Assembly (NCBI GenBank): GCA_963930775.1
Contig: OZ005691.1
Location: forward strand, 5,391,000-5,454,999
Direction: 5' to 3'
Source: Cliona cf. orientalis
Lineage: Eukaryota; Porifera; Demospongiae; Clionaida; Clionaidae
DNA: 64,000 nt
A program made the translations under genes and the position numbers. The notes under the pieces are model-generated. The model made no database searches. It saw only the letters and a list, made by a program, of their open reading frames with translations, and was not told the DNA's origin. This document shows positions 34,881 to 47,366 of this stretch, piece by piece (positions within the stretch are counted from its first letter, which is position 1; each line of letters starts with the position of its first letter).

Positions 34881-37800
34881 ATGCTAGCTAGAGGAATCAT
34901 CTACGAGTACGAAGACGGCGGGCGCTACGTCGGTGAGTGGGACAAGGACGCCTCGAATGGGTACGGGGTGTGCACGGGGCCTCGCGGCCACGGTGTCTAC
35001 GAGGGAGCCTGGGAGCATGGCTTCCAGGTCAGCGGCGTCTATACATGGCCGAACGGCATGAAGTACATGGGGCCGTGGAGTAGCAACATGCGAGAAGGGA
35101 CGGGAAAGGAGGAGAGGCCGGACGGGACGGAGTACTCGGGCGACTTCACTCACGGCTCCCGAGGACCGTATGGTGTCAGTCGACTGCCCAATGGCGTCTA
35201 CAGGGGCACCTGGAGCAATGGAGCTCAAGACGGAGAGGGAGTGGAGAGATACCTGGATGGAGGTAAGCTTGAAGATAATCGAGGTTTGATATTAAAAAGT
35301 CATGGTTAAAAATGCTTAGCACAAAGCCTCAGATTTGTGTTAGGTCATGACTGCACAGGTACAGTACTCCAAACTGTTAATGTTGACACTAAAAAAAACT
35401 TAGCCACCATTGATACTAAGTATATTGTGTAGCTGAAAAGAAATTCTCACCATTATGTGAGTGTTACTTCTAGACAGGTATGTGTAGCTAGCTAGCTATG
35501 CTTTCAGGTTTATGTTCGATCGATCGATTGAACAACGACCCACAGCCCATGTATGGAAGAAATTGAACACCAGGAATTGAGGCCATCACTAACCTATTCC
35601 TGTACGTGTAGGTACCCAACTGGTTTATTTGTTGTGAATAAATATTGTAGCACTTGCACATTGAATCGGCATTCTGCACACATGTATATGTACAATGGGG
35701 AAACCACATCAAAGCATTTAAGTCCCGCCTACTTGAAGATCAATGGGGAGGAAATTGCTCACTATAGGCTACCTTATGCTAGCTTGGTCTGTTTGGAGCA
35801 AATACCCTGGTGTTGCTCTCCAGCTTTCTGTAATGTTACAGGTATGTATTTGTATGAGGAGTGCCTTCAAAGAAGGAGCATACCATAGCTTTCTATCTCT
35901 AGTCATTTGTTTATACAGTTGGCCTTAGTTAGCGACTCAAGTGGACAGGTATACATGTATGAATGCACACGAGTGAGTGTGGCTGTGGTTGTGATGTGAA
36001 GAGTCAAGTAGTCTTAGATGTGATAAGCTGGCTGTGTGTGTGTGTTCTGTGTCACTGTCGGCAACACTTTGCTGGATTAAAATAACTTATGATTCTTCAA
36101 TAATAATTATTGCTTCATGGCCAGAAACATTAGAGGGATTGAAAATAATCTTAGAACATGGCTATTGAAAATCCTGCTATCTGATTGGTTAAAATGGTCC
36201 TACTAACCTACTTAGAGTAGCGATTACGGACCTCCAAATTTCACCAGTTTTTCCGCGGAACTTCTCCCGGTGGGATATCAATGTTCGACTATCAGAAGGT
36301 AGCTCTCCACGAGCTCTATCCAACGGCGCTTGTAACACGATCGTAGGCAAAACCGTTACGAAGCCACGCCCACCTAAACTTTCTCCATAGAAACTTAATA
36401 CAAGCAAAAATGAAGCTAGCGGCGATTCCGCGCAACCGATTTGCAAGGTTAAGGCCTCGGTAGATAGCTTTTTCATTGAGCTATCTACTGCAATTTGTTT
36501 CATGAGAGTACTCCTAGCCAGAGCCGAGATATTCACGATCTACTGCAGGCCCTTGGAGGTCCGTAATCGCTACTTAGAGATCCCTGTAGGTTTAAATTTA
36601 CTAAGTGCTCCAGATACTATAGCTTGAGCTTCTATTATCACTATGACAGTGATCTAGGAAACCATGTAATACCAATTGAACAGTAACCTGCTTTAGAAGG
36701 GGTTATGAACGTGGTAGTGAGTGGAATTGACTTTTGGGGGGGGGGGGGGGGGGGGGGGGAGAGAGAGGAATTTGCCAGAATCAGGAATTGGCAATCGAGT
36801 TTTGAAAATAATTTGGTATCAACCAGCTGGGCCAATGTGCGTGTTGCGTGCACTACATTCATGGAGTTGCCACGTTTGGCCACACCCATGAGGCACTATT
36901 GAGCATTAGTGTTGGTGACTGAGAGCTGTTTGGGTGCTAGGGTTTGTTGCTAACTCACAGTTTTATTCTAGCTAGCTTTGACTCTCCTTTTGAACTTCCT
37001 TGCTGTCAGTTGCTATATTCTAGATACCTCGTCCAACGGATCGGTCTCAGTATCTAACTATTATTTAATGATTCATTATGTGATTGCCATGTTTTGTCCA
37101 AACAGGTGTAATTAACAGGTATAATTTGGTGTTTGACTGCCAAATTAAAAGAAAATTCTTGCAGAATTTTCTGGCTATGTGGTGTTTCGATTGATTCTTT
37201 GCACTATCATGTGTGGACTTCCACACAGTTATATCACAGCAAGTACGAGTGCATATGAACGTGTGCATGTGCAATGTCGCTAGACGGGTTGGGTTTCAGG
37301 TGCTACAAGCTGGACAAATATTGGTGACATGGATTTCCGAATGAGGGCATCCTATAACAAGTTGTACATGTCACTAATTAAATTTATGACGGTTTGAGCA
37401 AGGTAGGCACACAGTGAGCTCCTCACGATCAGCAGCAAAAGACTGGGACATGTATGCATGTATACTGTACTACTGTAGTATCCCAGGCAAGTACCCACTC
37501 ATAGGTAGTTAGCCAGCACCCATGGGCACTTACTTGGGACACTATAGTAGTTGTCCTTTGTTGTGCTCTGTCCTTGTACAACTCTTGTTGTGAGTTTTAT
37601 GACTTTATCAGTGTTCTGCTTGTTACTATAGTGTATACTAGCTCATTGAGTCACGGCTTGAGTTTTACACTGTTGCGCATTCTTCTCATAAATAATTTCA
37701 AACAGCATTTTCAATTTCACCTGTTCTGGCATTGAGCTGTTATTGAAAGGCAGCAGTAGCATACTTACACATGTATGTGAAAGTTTAGCAAAAGCAACTG

Positions 37801-40800
37801 AGCTTCTCAGGTATCTAGCCTTGACAACTAAGGCTCCAGTAATAGTTGAACACATGCAGGTGGTGACACCCAAAACCTAACTTGGAACCCATCGCACTAT
37901 CGATGGAATGGATGTTTTTGCACTGTATAATTATTCAGCTGGTTCTGCTGTATATTACATGTATACTAGTGTAGTGCTAGCTGCGCTATAAGGTGAATTT
38001 TATTTAACCAGTTTGTGCCGACGAGAGTCATTAATCTAGGCATTTGTGAAGTTATTTAGAGGATATAATATATATCATTATGATTTTTAAAGTCCACCTG
38101 TTTGTTAACTAGGATCTAGTGGATTTCAGCTTATGGAATATTCATTAGCTGTTTTTGTTAGAGTAGATCCCCCTTCTACCTTCTATAGCTGAGGCTTATG
38201 GTAGTGGTGTCACATACAATAATATTATTATTGGTTTTTGAAATACCTGGTCTCCCTATATAAGGTATATTTCCTGTTTCCTTTCCAAGAAATCATCAAC
38301 CTGCCCCTAAACAAGCTACTCTCTCCCTCTCATCTATGGGCTTGTTTCAGTGTCATGTTGTAAGGGTTCATTGACTATCTGTTCCACCACTATATATAAT
38401 ACATGCATGTGTACGTACGTGTACATGATCGTTGATGCTCAAGATATTTCGTACTAAATATTCCATTTTGGAAAGCTTTTGCTGAATTTTAATTTCATGA
38501 CTCGTGTTAATGATAACAATTATTTAGCAATTTCCTGATCTCTAATAAAAACTTAATTACTGGGAAGTGATTAGGAGCATGTTTTGTTTTTTTTTTACAT
38601 GTACCTGCTGCTTAGTTGATCAGCTTTTTGGAATAGTTCTCCAGTTCCAGGTTTTAATGCATGACGGGTGCCTGTGCATGTACTGTATATGTTGTGAGAT
38701 GTGGTGGGTAGCTATCACATGTCCAACCCAGGACCAGTTTGGCCATATGCATGGAGCCATTTGCTCGAATTTTAACTGATGTTTGACCGTTATAATCCAT
38801 ACTGCATCCATATTATACATACAAAGTTAGGTAGTGAAAACACATGAATATACTTGTACATGTACATGCATGTATGTACATGTTTAATTGCTATGACATT
38901 GCTCATACATGTATAGCATGCACACCTCCACACACTATTCACTGTTGATGTTAGCTTGGGTGGGGTACTGTCAATTGTTGCTCCATCCTCTATCTCTACA
39001 TTCCATTCAAACTGTGTTGTCTTGTAGTATCATATGATATTTCTGGTTGGTCGGTTGTGCATCATTAGAAGAGCTCTATAGGCAGCTGGATAGTATTTTA
39101 GTACATACAATGTATGCTTATGATATTGAAAGTGACAATATCTCCAAACATTTAAAGATCCATTGTCTAGTCTACATATACAAGACATGACAATTTCAAT
39201 GAATTATGGGTAGGCTGTACCACTCCCTGCTATAGCAGAAGTGTACTCACACTGTCAAAGAAGAGTTTGAAGATTCACTGTCTTGCCTACAAGCAGCCAA
39301 TGTCATTGTACTCATGTTTGTGTGGGGATAATAGCAGACATTTGTACACTATCTGCGGTACACTACCTATCAAGCATTAACGTTACGTGCATGCACAATG
39401 TACGTGTTTTTACATATCAATGGTGAACACTCGAGAACCAAGGGGTAGATTGAGGTGCATGGTTGACTGTGTGGATGCTAGTCAGGGAAGATCAATAACT
39501 GACTGACTCTGGTGTGTGGTTTCCTCCCAGCGGAGTAGGTCATCGCTACGGTAACGGGCTTCTTAAACTTGACAGCACTTATACGTACAGTAACTGCTTT
39601 GCCTTTTATGCTGATGGTCTAATGGAGAACAGACTCAAATGTAGGCAGCGTTTGGACCTTCACACTGCATAGATATAAGTTCAGTGATTAATGAGGTATG
39701 GAGTGACATACGTGCATGTACATATGTACGTGTGGGAAGGTTAAACTGGTCGATGTGGCATGTACATGTACATTAATCTACATGTACATGTCAGTGTCAG
39801 CTTGAAACAAAGAGGGAGAGAGATGCTTCACATTCTGAATCTGATGAGGAAGGTCCAGTGTTCTCCCTGGCAGCATATTAGCCCTGCAAACCCCTTCAGC
39901 ATGGAAAGCTCTGGTACAATGTATGACCACCCCCTCCCCTAACCATGTCCTTCCATTATTCCTTAAATAAGTCTTGGAGGAGAACCCTGAGATCATAACC
40001 TTTGAATTGCTGAGTGTGGTACTGGAAATTTGCTCCAGATATCCCTGCAGGTGCTAACGTAGGACAATAATTACGAATGTGCGATCATCCTTGTTGATTA
40101 TCTGGCCGTATCTAGTCCAGATCATCACCCATACATGTCCATACACTGTCGTACTTGTCATAACACAACGTCAATTCCAAGTGACCAGTCAAAGTTACAT
40201 GTACATTAATCTAATTAAAAGATTTGCCTGGAGGAGGGGAAGGACGTGATCTGAATACCTTGTGGGCAAAAGTGTCACGCCCCATCCTCACATCCTGGGG
40301 GAAAAGATAGGAATCTGACTTTGACCTACATGTACTTAGCTAGCTAGATTGTTGCTATCTGGCCTTGCGTTGGTGTGGATGTGTAGCATTAGGTAATGAT
40401 GGAAGGAAATGATAGGAATGGATGGTACTGTGACCTATAATGAAAATACTTATATTATGATACATGCATGTAGGTAACTCATGTATAGCTAGCATGCATG
40501 CTACATGTATACAACCAACCAGACTGGACCGACGGACTGTATGTCTAAGTAGCATGCTTGTTCAATTGCTATTGTTGTATACGTGTCAAGCATTAGGTAA
40601 TAGAGGGAAATTCCACTCCTGGTGGCACTTTGACCTGTGAAGTACATGTATGTATTGGTGGCATACTGTATGACCATACCCTTCAAATTTTTGTGCGGTA
40701 TGCTTAAAGCATTAGGTAATAGAGGGAAATCAGCACTTGGTGGTCATGCATGTACGTACATGTAAGTGTGCTAGGTGAGGTAGTTATCCCAATATGGCTG

Positions 40801-43800
40801 TGGCTGTGATCATGTTTCTCGTAAGTGGTGCAATAGGCAATTAACTCGTTGAATCTGGCCGGACCTCCTTTGTGTGCCCAAGGAAGGTATTTGTGTTGAA
40901 AGAGAAGCCATGCTTGCAACTGTTGTGCACTTTTATGTAGCAATCCAAGTGCATCCTCCAGTGTGTATACATGTATGTGGAAATTAGAGAAATTTGGGAG
41001 GGATAGGAGGACAGGGGGAAGGAGGGAGACTCAGAGAGAGGGGGGGGGGAGAGGGGGAGAGGGGGGGGAGGGAGAGAGAGGAGAGAGAGAGAAAGGGAGA
41101 GAGAGAGGAGAGAGAGAGAGAAAGGGAGAGAGAGAGGAGAGAGAGAGAAAGGGAGAGAGATGATGCTGTCAGGATCATGCTATGGTAGTGGGTCTACGTA
41201 CATGCAAACAGCCGCTTGTCATTTGATTGTCAGGATGTTTGGTCTTCTACTGAGCTGCACTCTGCTTAGCCAGCTGGATTCACAGTCAACATCAGGGTTG
41301 AGGTACATGTACGATGTGCTTATCCGCATATTATATTGTTTTGTAACTTCTTTTGTCATAGACCTACATGCACCTACTGGTGTATAGAGTCTCCCCCCCC
41401 CCCCCCCCCCCCCCCCCCCAAACTCATGTCCTGGAAGGTATCTCCCTACACTGCCACCATGTGACACAAGTAATAGATTCTATAATAACTAGAGCTCTCT
41501 CGAGCACAAAACCCTCGGCGCGCTGCATGGCATTAGCTACATGGTTCAACAGTTGTATGCAGAAAAGGGGGTAGCTAATGGGCTGGGGCCAGGACAAGAC
41601 AGGGATGAGGCTAATGTTATACTTGCACAGCAGTTTTATTCAAGACGGTTCAACAGCTCATCATGCAGCAACAATTAACCCTAGCGTGCTGTATCCAACT
41701 CCATACTGTGGTGTTGACATCAACTCAACCTTCCAGGCTCATTGTAGCCTAACCTCCAATTCTTGGTGACTTAGCTTGTTACATCAGATCTTAACTTGAA
41801 GGACTATGATGCAAAGCCTTGCATATTCAGTATTATCGCAACTCACTTGGTTTCAAGTACTGTAATTCCATGCATGCATACAAGCCAGAGAGTCAAAGTT
41901 AAGGGTACCACAAGAATACAGGCAGCTAAGCCTTAGAATTGAAAAGAAACCACGATCGTCAAAAGCTCGCTGATGGACTGAGCGGCGGGATTGATGCAAC
42001 CGCGCATGCGCTGAGGGTGATAGACGTACATACCGTATATAGCACGCAACCTATTTATACGTTAAGTCAGTGCTATCGCTAACTCGGGCAAAGTCAAGAA
42101 GCTCAGAATCGGCAAATGACGCCAAAACTGGCGAACAAAGCGTTTTCGGAGAAATCCACACAAATCATAAATTTGGAACGCCATAAGGAACCTTGCAACA
42201 CCGCAAATTGGACTCAAAAACGAGGTATGTAGCAGTTAGCGTGGTAACAGACAGACAGACAGACAGACAGACAGACCGACCAACTACCGTAACCCTCGCG
42301 CATGCGCCGAGGGTTAATAATGGTATTGTAGTGTGTACATTTCCTATACATGTACTTCGTACTTATATAAGGAACCTGTCTACTGGTGCAGCACTGCTAG
42401 ACTACCGCTTATTATCTAGAACCCATAGTTTACCTATAATTTTATGCAAGTCTGTTTATAACTGAGTAATGCACATGCGTAGTGTTCACCTTAATTTAGA
42501 TGTTTGGAGAGGTTTGACTAATTGAGGCATAGTCGAAACAGTATGTGCATACTTGTGTAGCAATCACTGTATTGCAGGCGTGAGAGTCGAGACAGTCGTT
42601 TTTCACGCTTTGTTGAATCCAAAATTTAATGAGCTCCATTTGCATATATAATTAGAGCAGGAACGTACACATACATACGAGCTGGGAAGCTTTGATGTGA
42701 TCAAAGCTTCATCCCTCACCTTGGCCTCAGTGTCTTGAAAATTATATGTAGCTCAGTGTTACCCAAGAGTGGGGTTGTACATGTACGTCATGTAGTATAT
42801 GTACAGGTGCATATTGCATATGTACGTGACATGTATTATGCATGTGCACATGTAATGGTGTCATAGTGATGATTCTACATGCACTAGCTTTAATTGGTGC
42901 TGAAATATTTTGTAGACAGTGTGCTTCACTATTATAGCAAATTTTTTGTTGGTAGTTGCCTAGCAACCAAAGTTTTTATAAGCAATTTGCCGGCTATGGG
43001 AAGGGGTTGGATCATCATAAAGTAGGCCAATGATGAAGAGAGGTCAACTACATGTACCAACAAAATAGTTAATTGGGGTGCATTCGATCGACCATGCATC
43101 TCATGCACCCCAATTACTATCAGATAACATTATTTTGTTAGTATCTTTGAATAAAATACTAATTATACATGTACATGTACATGATATGTATTTGTGTATT
43201 GTATTGTGTGTATATTAGTAGTACGGTATGTTAAATACATAACATGTAGTAAGTATGGTTTCATCATGAGTAGCTGGTAACCCCTAGCTAATGTACCACA
43301 CGCATACACCATAGGATTCTATCGTGGTGAATACAAGAAGGGTGTCCGTCACGGCTACGGCACTCGAACGTCGTGCAGTTATGAACACCGACACACCACA
43401 GACTCCCCGACTGACTATGGCACACTACCTAAGAGAGGCTCTGAACCTTCGTTCGAACGCGGGAGCATGATAAAACAAGAGTCCAGTGCCTCTGTGTTCA
43501 GTGTGCAAAGTAGTAAGACTATTGACTCTCCAGTTCCATCTTCAGCCAGAGCTGGAAGTATACAAGTGTCGGCGGTGCAACTGCAGAGTGATCCGGATTT
43601 GAATGCTCAGATCTACGAAGGAGAGTGGAGGGATGATCGAAGACACGGCCACGGAGTATTGAAGGTGCTCGGACACTACACCTATTATGGGGATTGGGAG
43701 AATAATAGTAGAACCGGGTATGGGGTACTGGTTTATGACGGTGGCAAGAAGGAGGAGGGGCAGTGGCAGAACGGGAAGTTAATCGTCGTCCTCAAACGGA

Positions 43801-45350
43801 GAAAACTAGTGCTGAAGAACTCACAGCTTGAGACTAGTGTGAGACAGGCGCACACTAAGGCCATACAAGCTGCTGATATGGCAAGAAATAAGGCCCTGCT
43901 GGCCGAGAGTCGGGCGGCAGCTGCATCAACAAAGTCCAAACAGGCACATACCTTCGCTCAGGACGCTCTCAAGAATGCTCAGCTGGCTAGGGAGAGGGCA
44001 GAGTTGTACAAAAATGCACCAAGAATATCTGGTAAATAGTGATATTAATAGGTAGTCATTTAGCTAATTATATAGTTCTCATATTTCATCTCTCTCTCTC
44101 TCTCCCTTCCATCCCTCACCCTCCCTTTAGAGGGTCTGAAGACACCAATGATAGCAGAGAAGCATCTCGCTTTCCCTGAAGTGGACGTGTCTCTCCCTCC
44201 CTCTTCCTCCCCTCTCACTTCTCGATCTGCCAACGTCAAGGGCTCCCTGAATGACGTCCTGGAAAGCCATCACACTCTTCTCCCTCCAAGAGACACTGTC
44301 TCCGTCTCCCCAAGCTTTGAAGACCTTCAGACATGGCAGGAAGGTAACAGCGACTCGGAAGAGAGTATTGAAAGCGAAAGGAGAGACCAGGTCTCAAAGT
44401 TGGATTCTTACAGCACTGACTCGATCAGGAGAAGGAGGAAAGACCTCTACAAGCAAGACAGTGGAATGTTTAGCTTTGAAGAGCTCGATAAAGTAGAGAC
44501 ACCTAGCTCGGGGAGGTCAAAGGTGGTGGAGCGGTTTGAGAGGAGGAGGAGTGACTCTGTGGTGACGAGTGATGGCGGTAGTAGGACGAGGCACACACGC
44601 AGCGGGAGTACTGGCAGTGGAGGCAGACTCTCACCAAATACACTCACTAGGAGGGATAAAACAACAGGTAGGTATATTAATTTTACGAATGTTGGAGTAA
44701 TGCACAATACACTGTAGTACGGGTTACCAATAGCCTTTGGGTAATGGTCGTCACCTCTACGTGCATACCTATAGTGTACTGTAAGTAGCTTAGCGAGAGA
44801 TTTCATGACTTGACACTTCACATCCTTTCTCCCAGGAGAAATGAACCATGGTGATCTCACAGACGATGAATCGTTGGATGACAAGAATCGTCCAGACAGT
44901 GGGCTGTCCTCGAGCTCCCTCACCGTGTGTTCACCCCCACGCCCACTTAACAAGACCACATCAGCTATGACACTGGAAATGCTTGTGAGTAGCACTTTAT
45001 ATACCACGTTTCTGCAACATTAAGATTTCGTCTTTGAAAATAGTACACATGTACAATGTATAAGAAGTATGAAGTATCAGTGATTCGTATCATATGCCTG
45101 TAGAGTATTTGACCTCCCTCTCTCTCCCTTCTCCCGCTTTCTCTCTCCTTTTTCCGTCCAGAACCAAATGGCCAGCTGGAACAAAATGATTGCATACATT
45201 AACTTTGGTCTTCTCATCTTCCTCCTCCTGCTCATCCTGGGCGTGGTCATGTCCATCCACTACTACAACCTCACGAACTACTACTACAACCATCCTCCTG
45301 AAGATCAAAGCCCAGCGGCTGCTGGGTTTATGTCACCGCTTGCCGCATAG
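34881..45350 (+). CDS. Junctophilin, 657 aa
   Basis: Five exons: 34881-35262, 43315-44031, 44131-44667, 44836-44984, 45162-45350. They total 1974 nt and all phases agree. The N-terminal block has six MORN repeats (RYVGEWDKDASNGYG, YEGAWEHGF, YMGPWSSNM, YSGDFTHGSRGPYG, YRGTWSNGAQDGEG, then FYRGEYKKGVRHGYG across the first intron) and the junctophilin hallmark GVCTGPRGHGVYEG. A serine-rich joining region follows, then two more MORN repeats (YEGEWRDDRRHGHG, YYGDWENNSRTGYG; about 227-265). Next come an alanine-rich helix (about 289-345) and a divergent Ser/Arg-rich region. The C-terminal membrane anchor is FGLLIFLLLLILGVVMSI (about 610-627). The 6+2 MORN layout, helix and tail anchor match animal junctophilins, which tie the plasma membrane to the endoplasmic reticulum. 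Unusual: a tail of about 30 residues beyond the anchor with an NLT glycosylation site. The ATG at 34881 is the first in frame. Confidence 0.95.
36218..36572. mobile_element. 355-bp MITE in the first junctophilin intron
   Basis: Perfect 20-bp terminal inverted repeats, TAGCGATTACGGACCTCCAA. It is flanked by the 7-bp duplication cttagag (36211-36217 and 36573-36579). Because the ends are near-palindromic with the flank, a shorter 3-bp duplication is also possible, so the superfamily is left open. Confidence 0.8.
36736..36759. repeat. G homopolymer (24 G)
   Basis: Twenty-four consecutive G followed by a short GA run, in the first junctophilin intron. Confidence 0.92.
40386..40760. repeat. Three-unit diverged tandem repeat
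   Basis: The word gcattaggtaat followed by gaggg/ggaagg and aaat recurs near 40386, 40590 and 40708, each followed by a related ggtggcac/ggtggtca stretch. Intronic, function unknown. Confidence 0.5.
41018..41162. repeat. GA-rich microsatellite
   Basis: About 145 bp of almost pure purine, with a roughly 30-bp higher-order unit (gagagagaaagggagagaga). It gives long charged ORFs on one strand and Ser/Leu ORFs on the other, which are artefacts. Confidence 0.9.
41393..41419. repeat. C homopolymer (27 C)
   Basis: Twenty-seven consecutive C in the first junctophilin intron; the opposite strand is a 27-base G run. Confidence 0.92.
41507..42317. mobile_element. Probable non-autonomous element with AACCCTCGGCGC ends
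   Basis: The left end reads aaaccctcggcgcgctgcatg and, inverted, the right end reads taaccctcggcgcatgcgcg. An ACAG microsatellite (42247-42276, about 7.5 units) sits just inside the right end. The ends resemble those of the elements at 2507 and 16168. No target duplication was confirmed. Confidence 0.45.
43058..43144. repeat. Cruciform-forming inverted repeat
   Basis: Inner 13-bp arms are exact: aattggggtgcat (43071-43083) and atgcaccccaatt (43103-43115). Outer arms continue with caacaaaata and tattttgttag, separated by a one-sided bulge. It could be a small MITE. Confidence 0.6.
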
Positions 45351-46856
45351 TATCAGCCCCCCTCACACACTTTATCTTTTACTGCCTTTCTCTCTTGTTT
45401 CAGATTCTGTGATTGTACATAATTATATACTGATTTGTGCACTTATACAATTATTATAATAATAATATTATAGCAGTATGACATTGTAGTGTGTGTTAAT
45501 AATGAAACGATTACCACATCCCTAGTAGCTTCATTGTATATGATAAAGGGTCACTATTGCATTGTATGTACTAAGTAGCATACTTATAGGCATATTTTCG
45601 GTGGTATGTTGAATGAAAGTCTTGTACAAGTCCATCTCTCACTTCCATAGTCTATCGAGCTAGACCCTTCCTCCTGCGCGTACAAGGAAGGGTCTAGCTC
45701 GATAGACTATCCCTTCCACTACCTGCCCTCTCCATAATCATAATAATTATTTACTGTATAGCCAGGAAATTTGGCAGTTCGGTACCGGTGGTCTATATTA
45801 CAACCGCCAAATTTAAATTCACTAATATTCTTGCAGTACGTACATATGGACAAAAATATTCAAGGTTTTTTCACGTTAATAGAATTAAATTATCTAGGTC
45901 TTTTGACCATCGTTGAAGCAGCCAGCATCCTGCAGTGCGATCATACAAGATCAATAATAATATTACATCATTATAATAATTATATAGCTGGAAATATTGG
46001 TGGGAATGACAGTTGAGCCCAAAATTACTATTCTCCTGGCCCCTTTCCCCTCAAAAAATGCCTAGCAAAAGTTGGGACTTGATATTCTGCAGATCAGGTG
46101 GCATAGTTATAAGTGTTGATCCTTTGGGGGAGGTATAATAATGGGTCAAATCTTCACCCTTGCCTGTGCTTTGCGGTGCATTGGTAAACAAGAAATTAAA
46201 TTGTGGGTAAAGGGTCGTTTAGCGGATTAGTGCATGCATATCCCATGATCGAGCAAGACCCGCCCTCAGGGGGAGGAGTCTGGGAATGAGACCACGTGCA
46301 CAAAAGCTACAAGTTTCGATGCTCTACATATATTAAGTATTACTGATTTTGAAGTCCCAGAAAGGTTCCAGCGAGGCCCTGGATTTACTCATAGTTACCT
46401 CATAGGTTGCATCATAATTTCGTCGCATAGAGGTTACACCATAATTACCTCATAATCACAGAAAAGTAAATTACTACTGGGGTTTATATTATAGACATTG
46501 TAATCTCTATTAAGGGGCCAACTGATTATTTCATACCTCTCTGTGCGCAGGGCTTAGCCTTTGAATTAGTGGGAGTTTGTGTGTGCAAATTAAAGGGAGG
46601 GCCCGAAATTATAGCGCGAACATTGATTTACCCGGTAAGCACAGTCCAGCCGAACCGTAGAGTTTGTAGGCCTTGCATGACCATCTTGAGGGAGCCCACA
46701 GCTTTTGAGTCAGTAACACACAGTGGCGTGGCCTGAGTCGCTGAAGAGAGTAAGAAAGAAAAAATAGACCATGTAGCTAGCTAGACGCACGCAAAAGATA
46801 CACCCAGAAGCCATACTAAACGGTCGTGGTGAAAAATACGTAAAATGGAAGAAAAT
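45351..46856. other. Spacer after junctophilin
   Basis: It holds the 61-bp hairpin at 45649 and, from about 45757, a one-ended fragment resembling the TA-flanked MITEs (tactgtatagccaggaaatt). Around 46380-46460 there are short direct repeats of the form attacctcata. No clear polyadenylation hexamer was seen for junctophilin. No gene is supported. Confidence 0.45.
45649..45709. mobile_element. 61-bp hairpin MITE
   Basis: Arms of 25 bp are exact inverted copies, starting TAGTCTATCGAGCTAGACCC, around an 11-nt loop. The flanks tcacttcca (45640-45648) and tcccttcca (45710-45718) match at 8 of 9 positions, consistent with a Mutator-type 9-bp duplication. This is an extremely short family member: two termini with almost nothing between. 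Confidence 0.75.
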
Positions 46857-46973
46857 CCCATGAGTGACTCAGAATCATGGGAAGGATTTACGTCACCAAA
46901 CCCATGAGTGACTCATGGGATTGATTTACATCACTTTTCCTATGAGTCACTCATGGGAAGGATTTACGTCTCA
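46857..46973. repeat. Three tandem TGAGTGACTCA palindromes with GGATTTACG spacers
   Basis: Units begin cccatgagtgactca, cccatgagtgactcatggg and cctatgagtcactcatggg, each followed by aaggatttacgtc or a variant. Each core contains AP-1-like TGACTCA/TGAGTCA words. It probably belongs to the repetitive left flank of the transposon at 47351. Confidence 0.7.
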
Positions 46974-47061
46974 ATGGCGTAAATTCCCCGAAAGATAATT
47001 CTTATAGCAAATATGATTTACGTACTTTCATTGAAGAGTAAAACCCCATCTGATGGGTATT

Positions 47062-47366
47062 GCGTAAATCCTCCTCATGTATAGACACACATCTAAAAAA
47101 TTATTAAGGAAGGATTTATGCCGTGAGGTGCCCCTGTATTTAAGTGAATTTGACGTAATTCATTCCCATGTGTATCACAAAGGACCAAGGATTCACAAGC
47201 ATATGCATAGAATCTTTCACAACAAGAAGTGCGTAAATCCTCCCCATGTATAGACACACATCTAATAAATTATTAAGGACGGATTTACGCCATGAGGTGC
47301 CCCTATAATTAGGTGTAGTTGACGTAATTCATTCCCATGTATCATCACAAAGGAGCAAGGATTTAC
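47062..47366. repeat. Tandem duplication, about 135 bp at a 169-bp offset
   Basis: 47062-47196 and 47231-47366 share gcgtaaatcctcc, tatagacacacatctaa, ggatttacgcc, gaggtgcccct and catgtatcacaaagga-like text in the same order. The second copy overlaps the left end of the element at 47351. Confidence 0.75.

Noticed and set aside
39541-39660. Extra junctophilin exon after a ctcccag acceptor
   Set aside because: The first and second exons already join in frame across a MORN repeat (GGFYRGEY), and the translated stretch has no MORN pattern.
40963-41188. Long Arg/Glu and Ser/Leu ORFs
   Set aside because: They are frames of the GA microsatellite and have no coding character.
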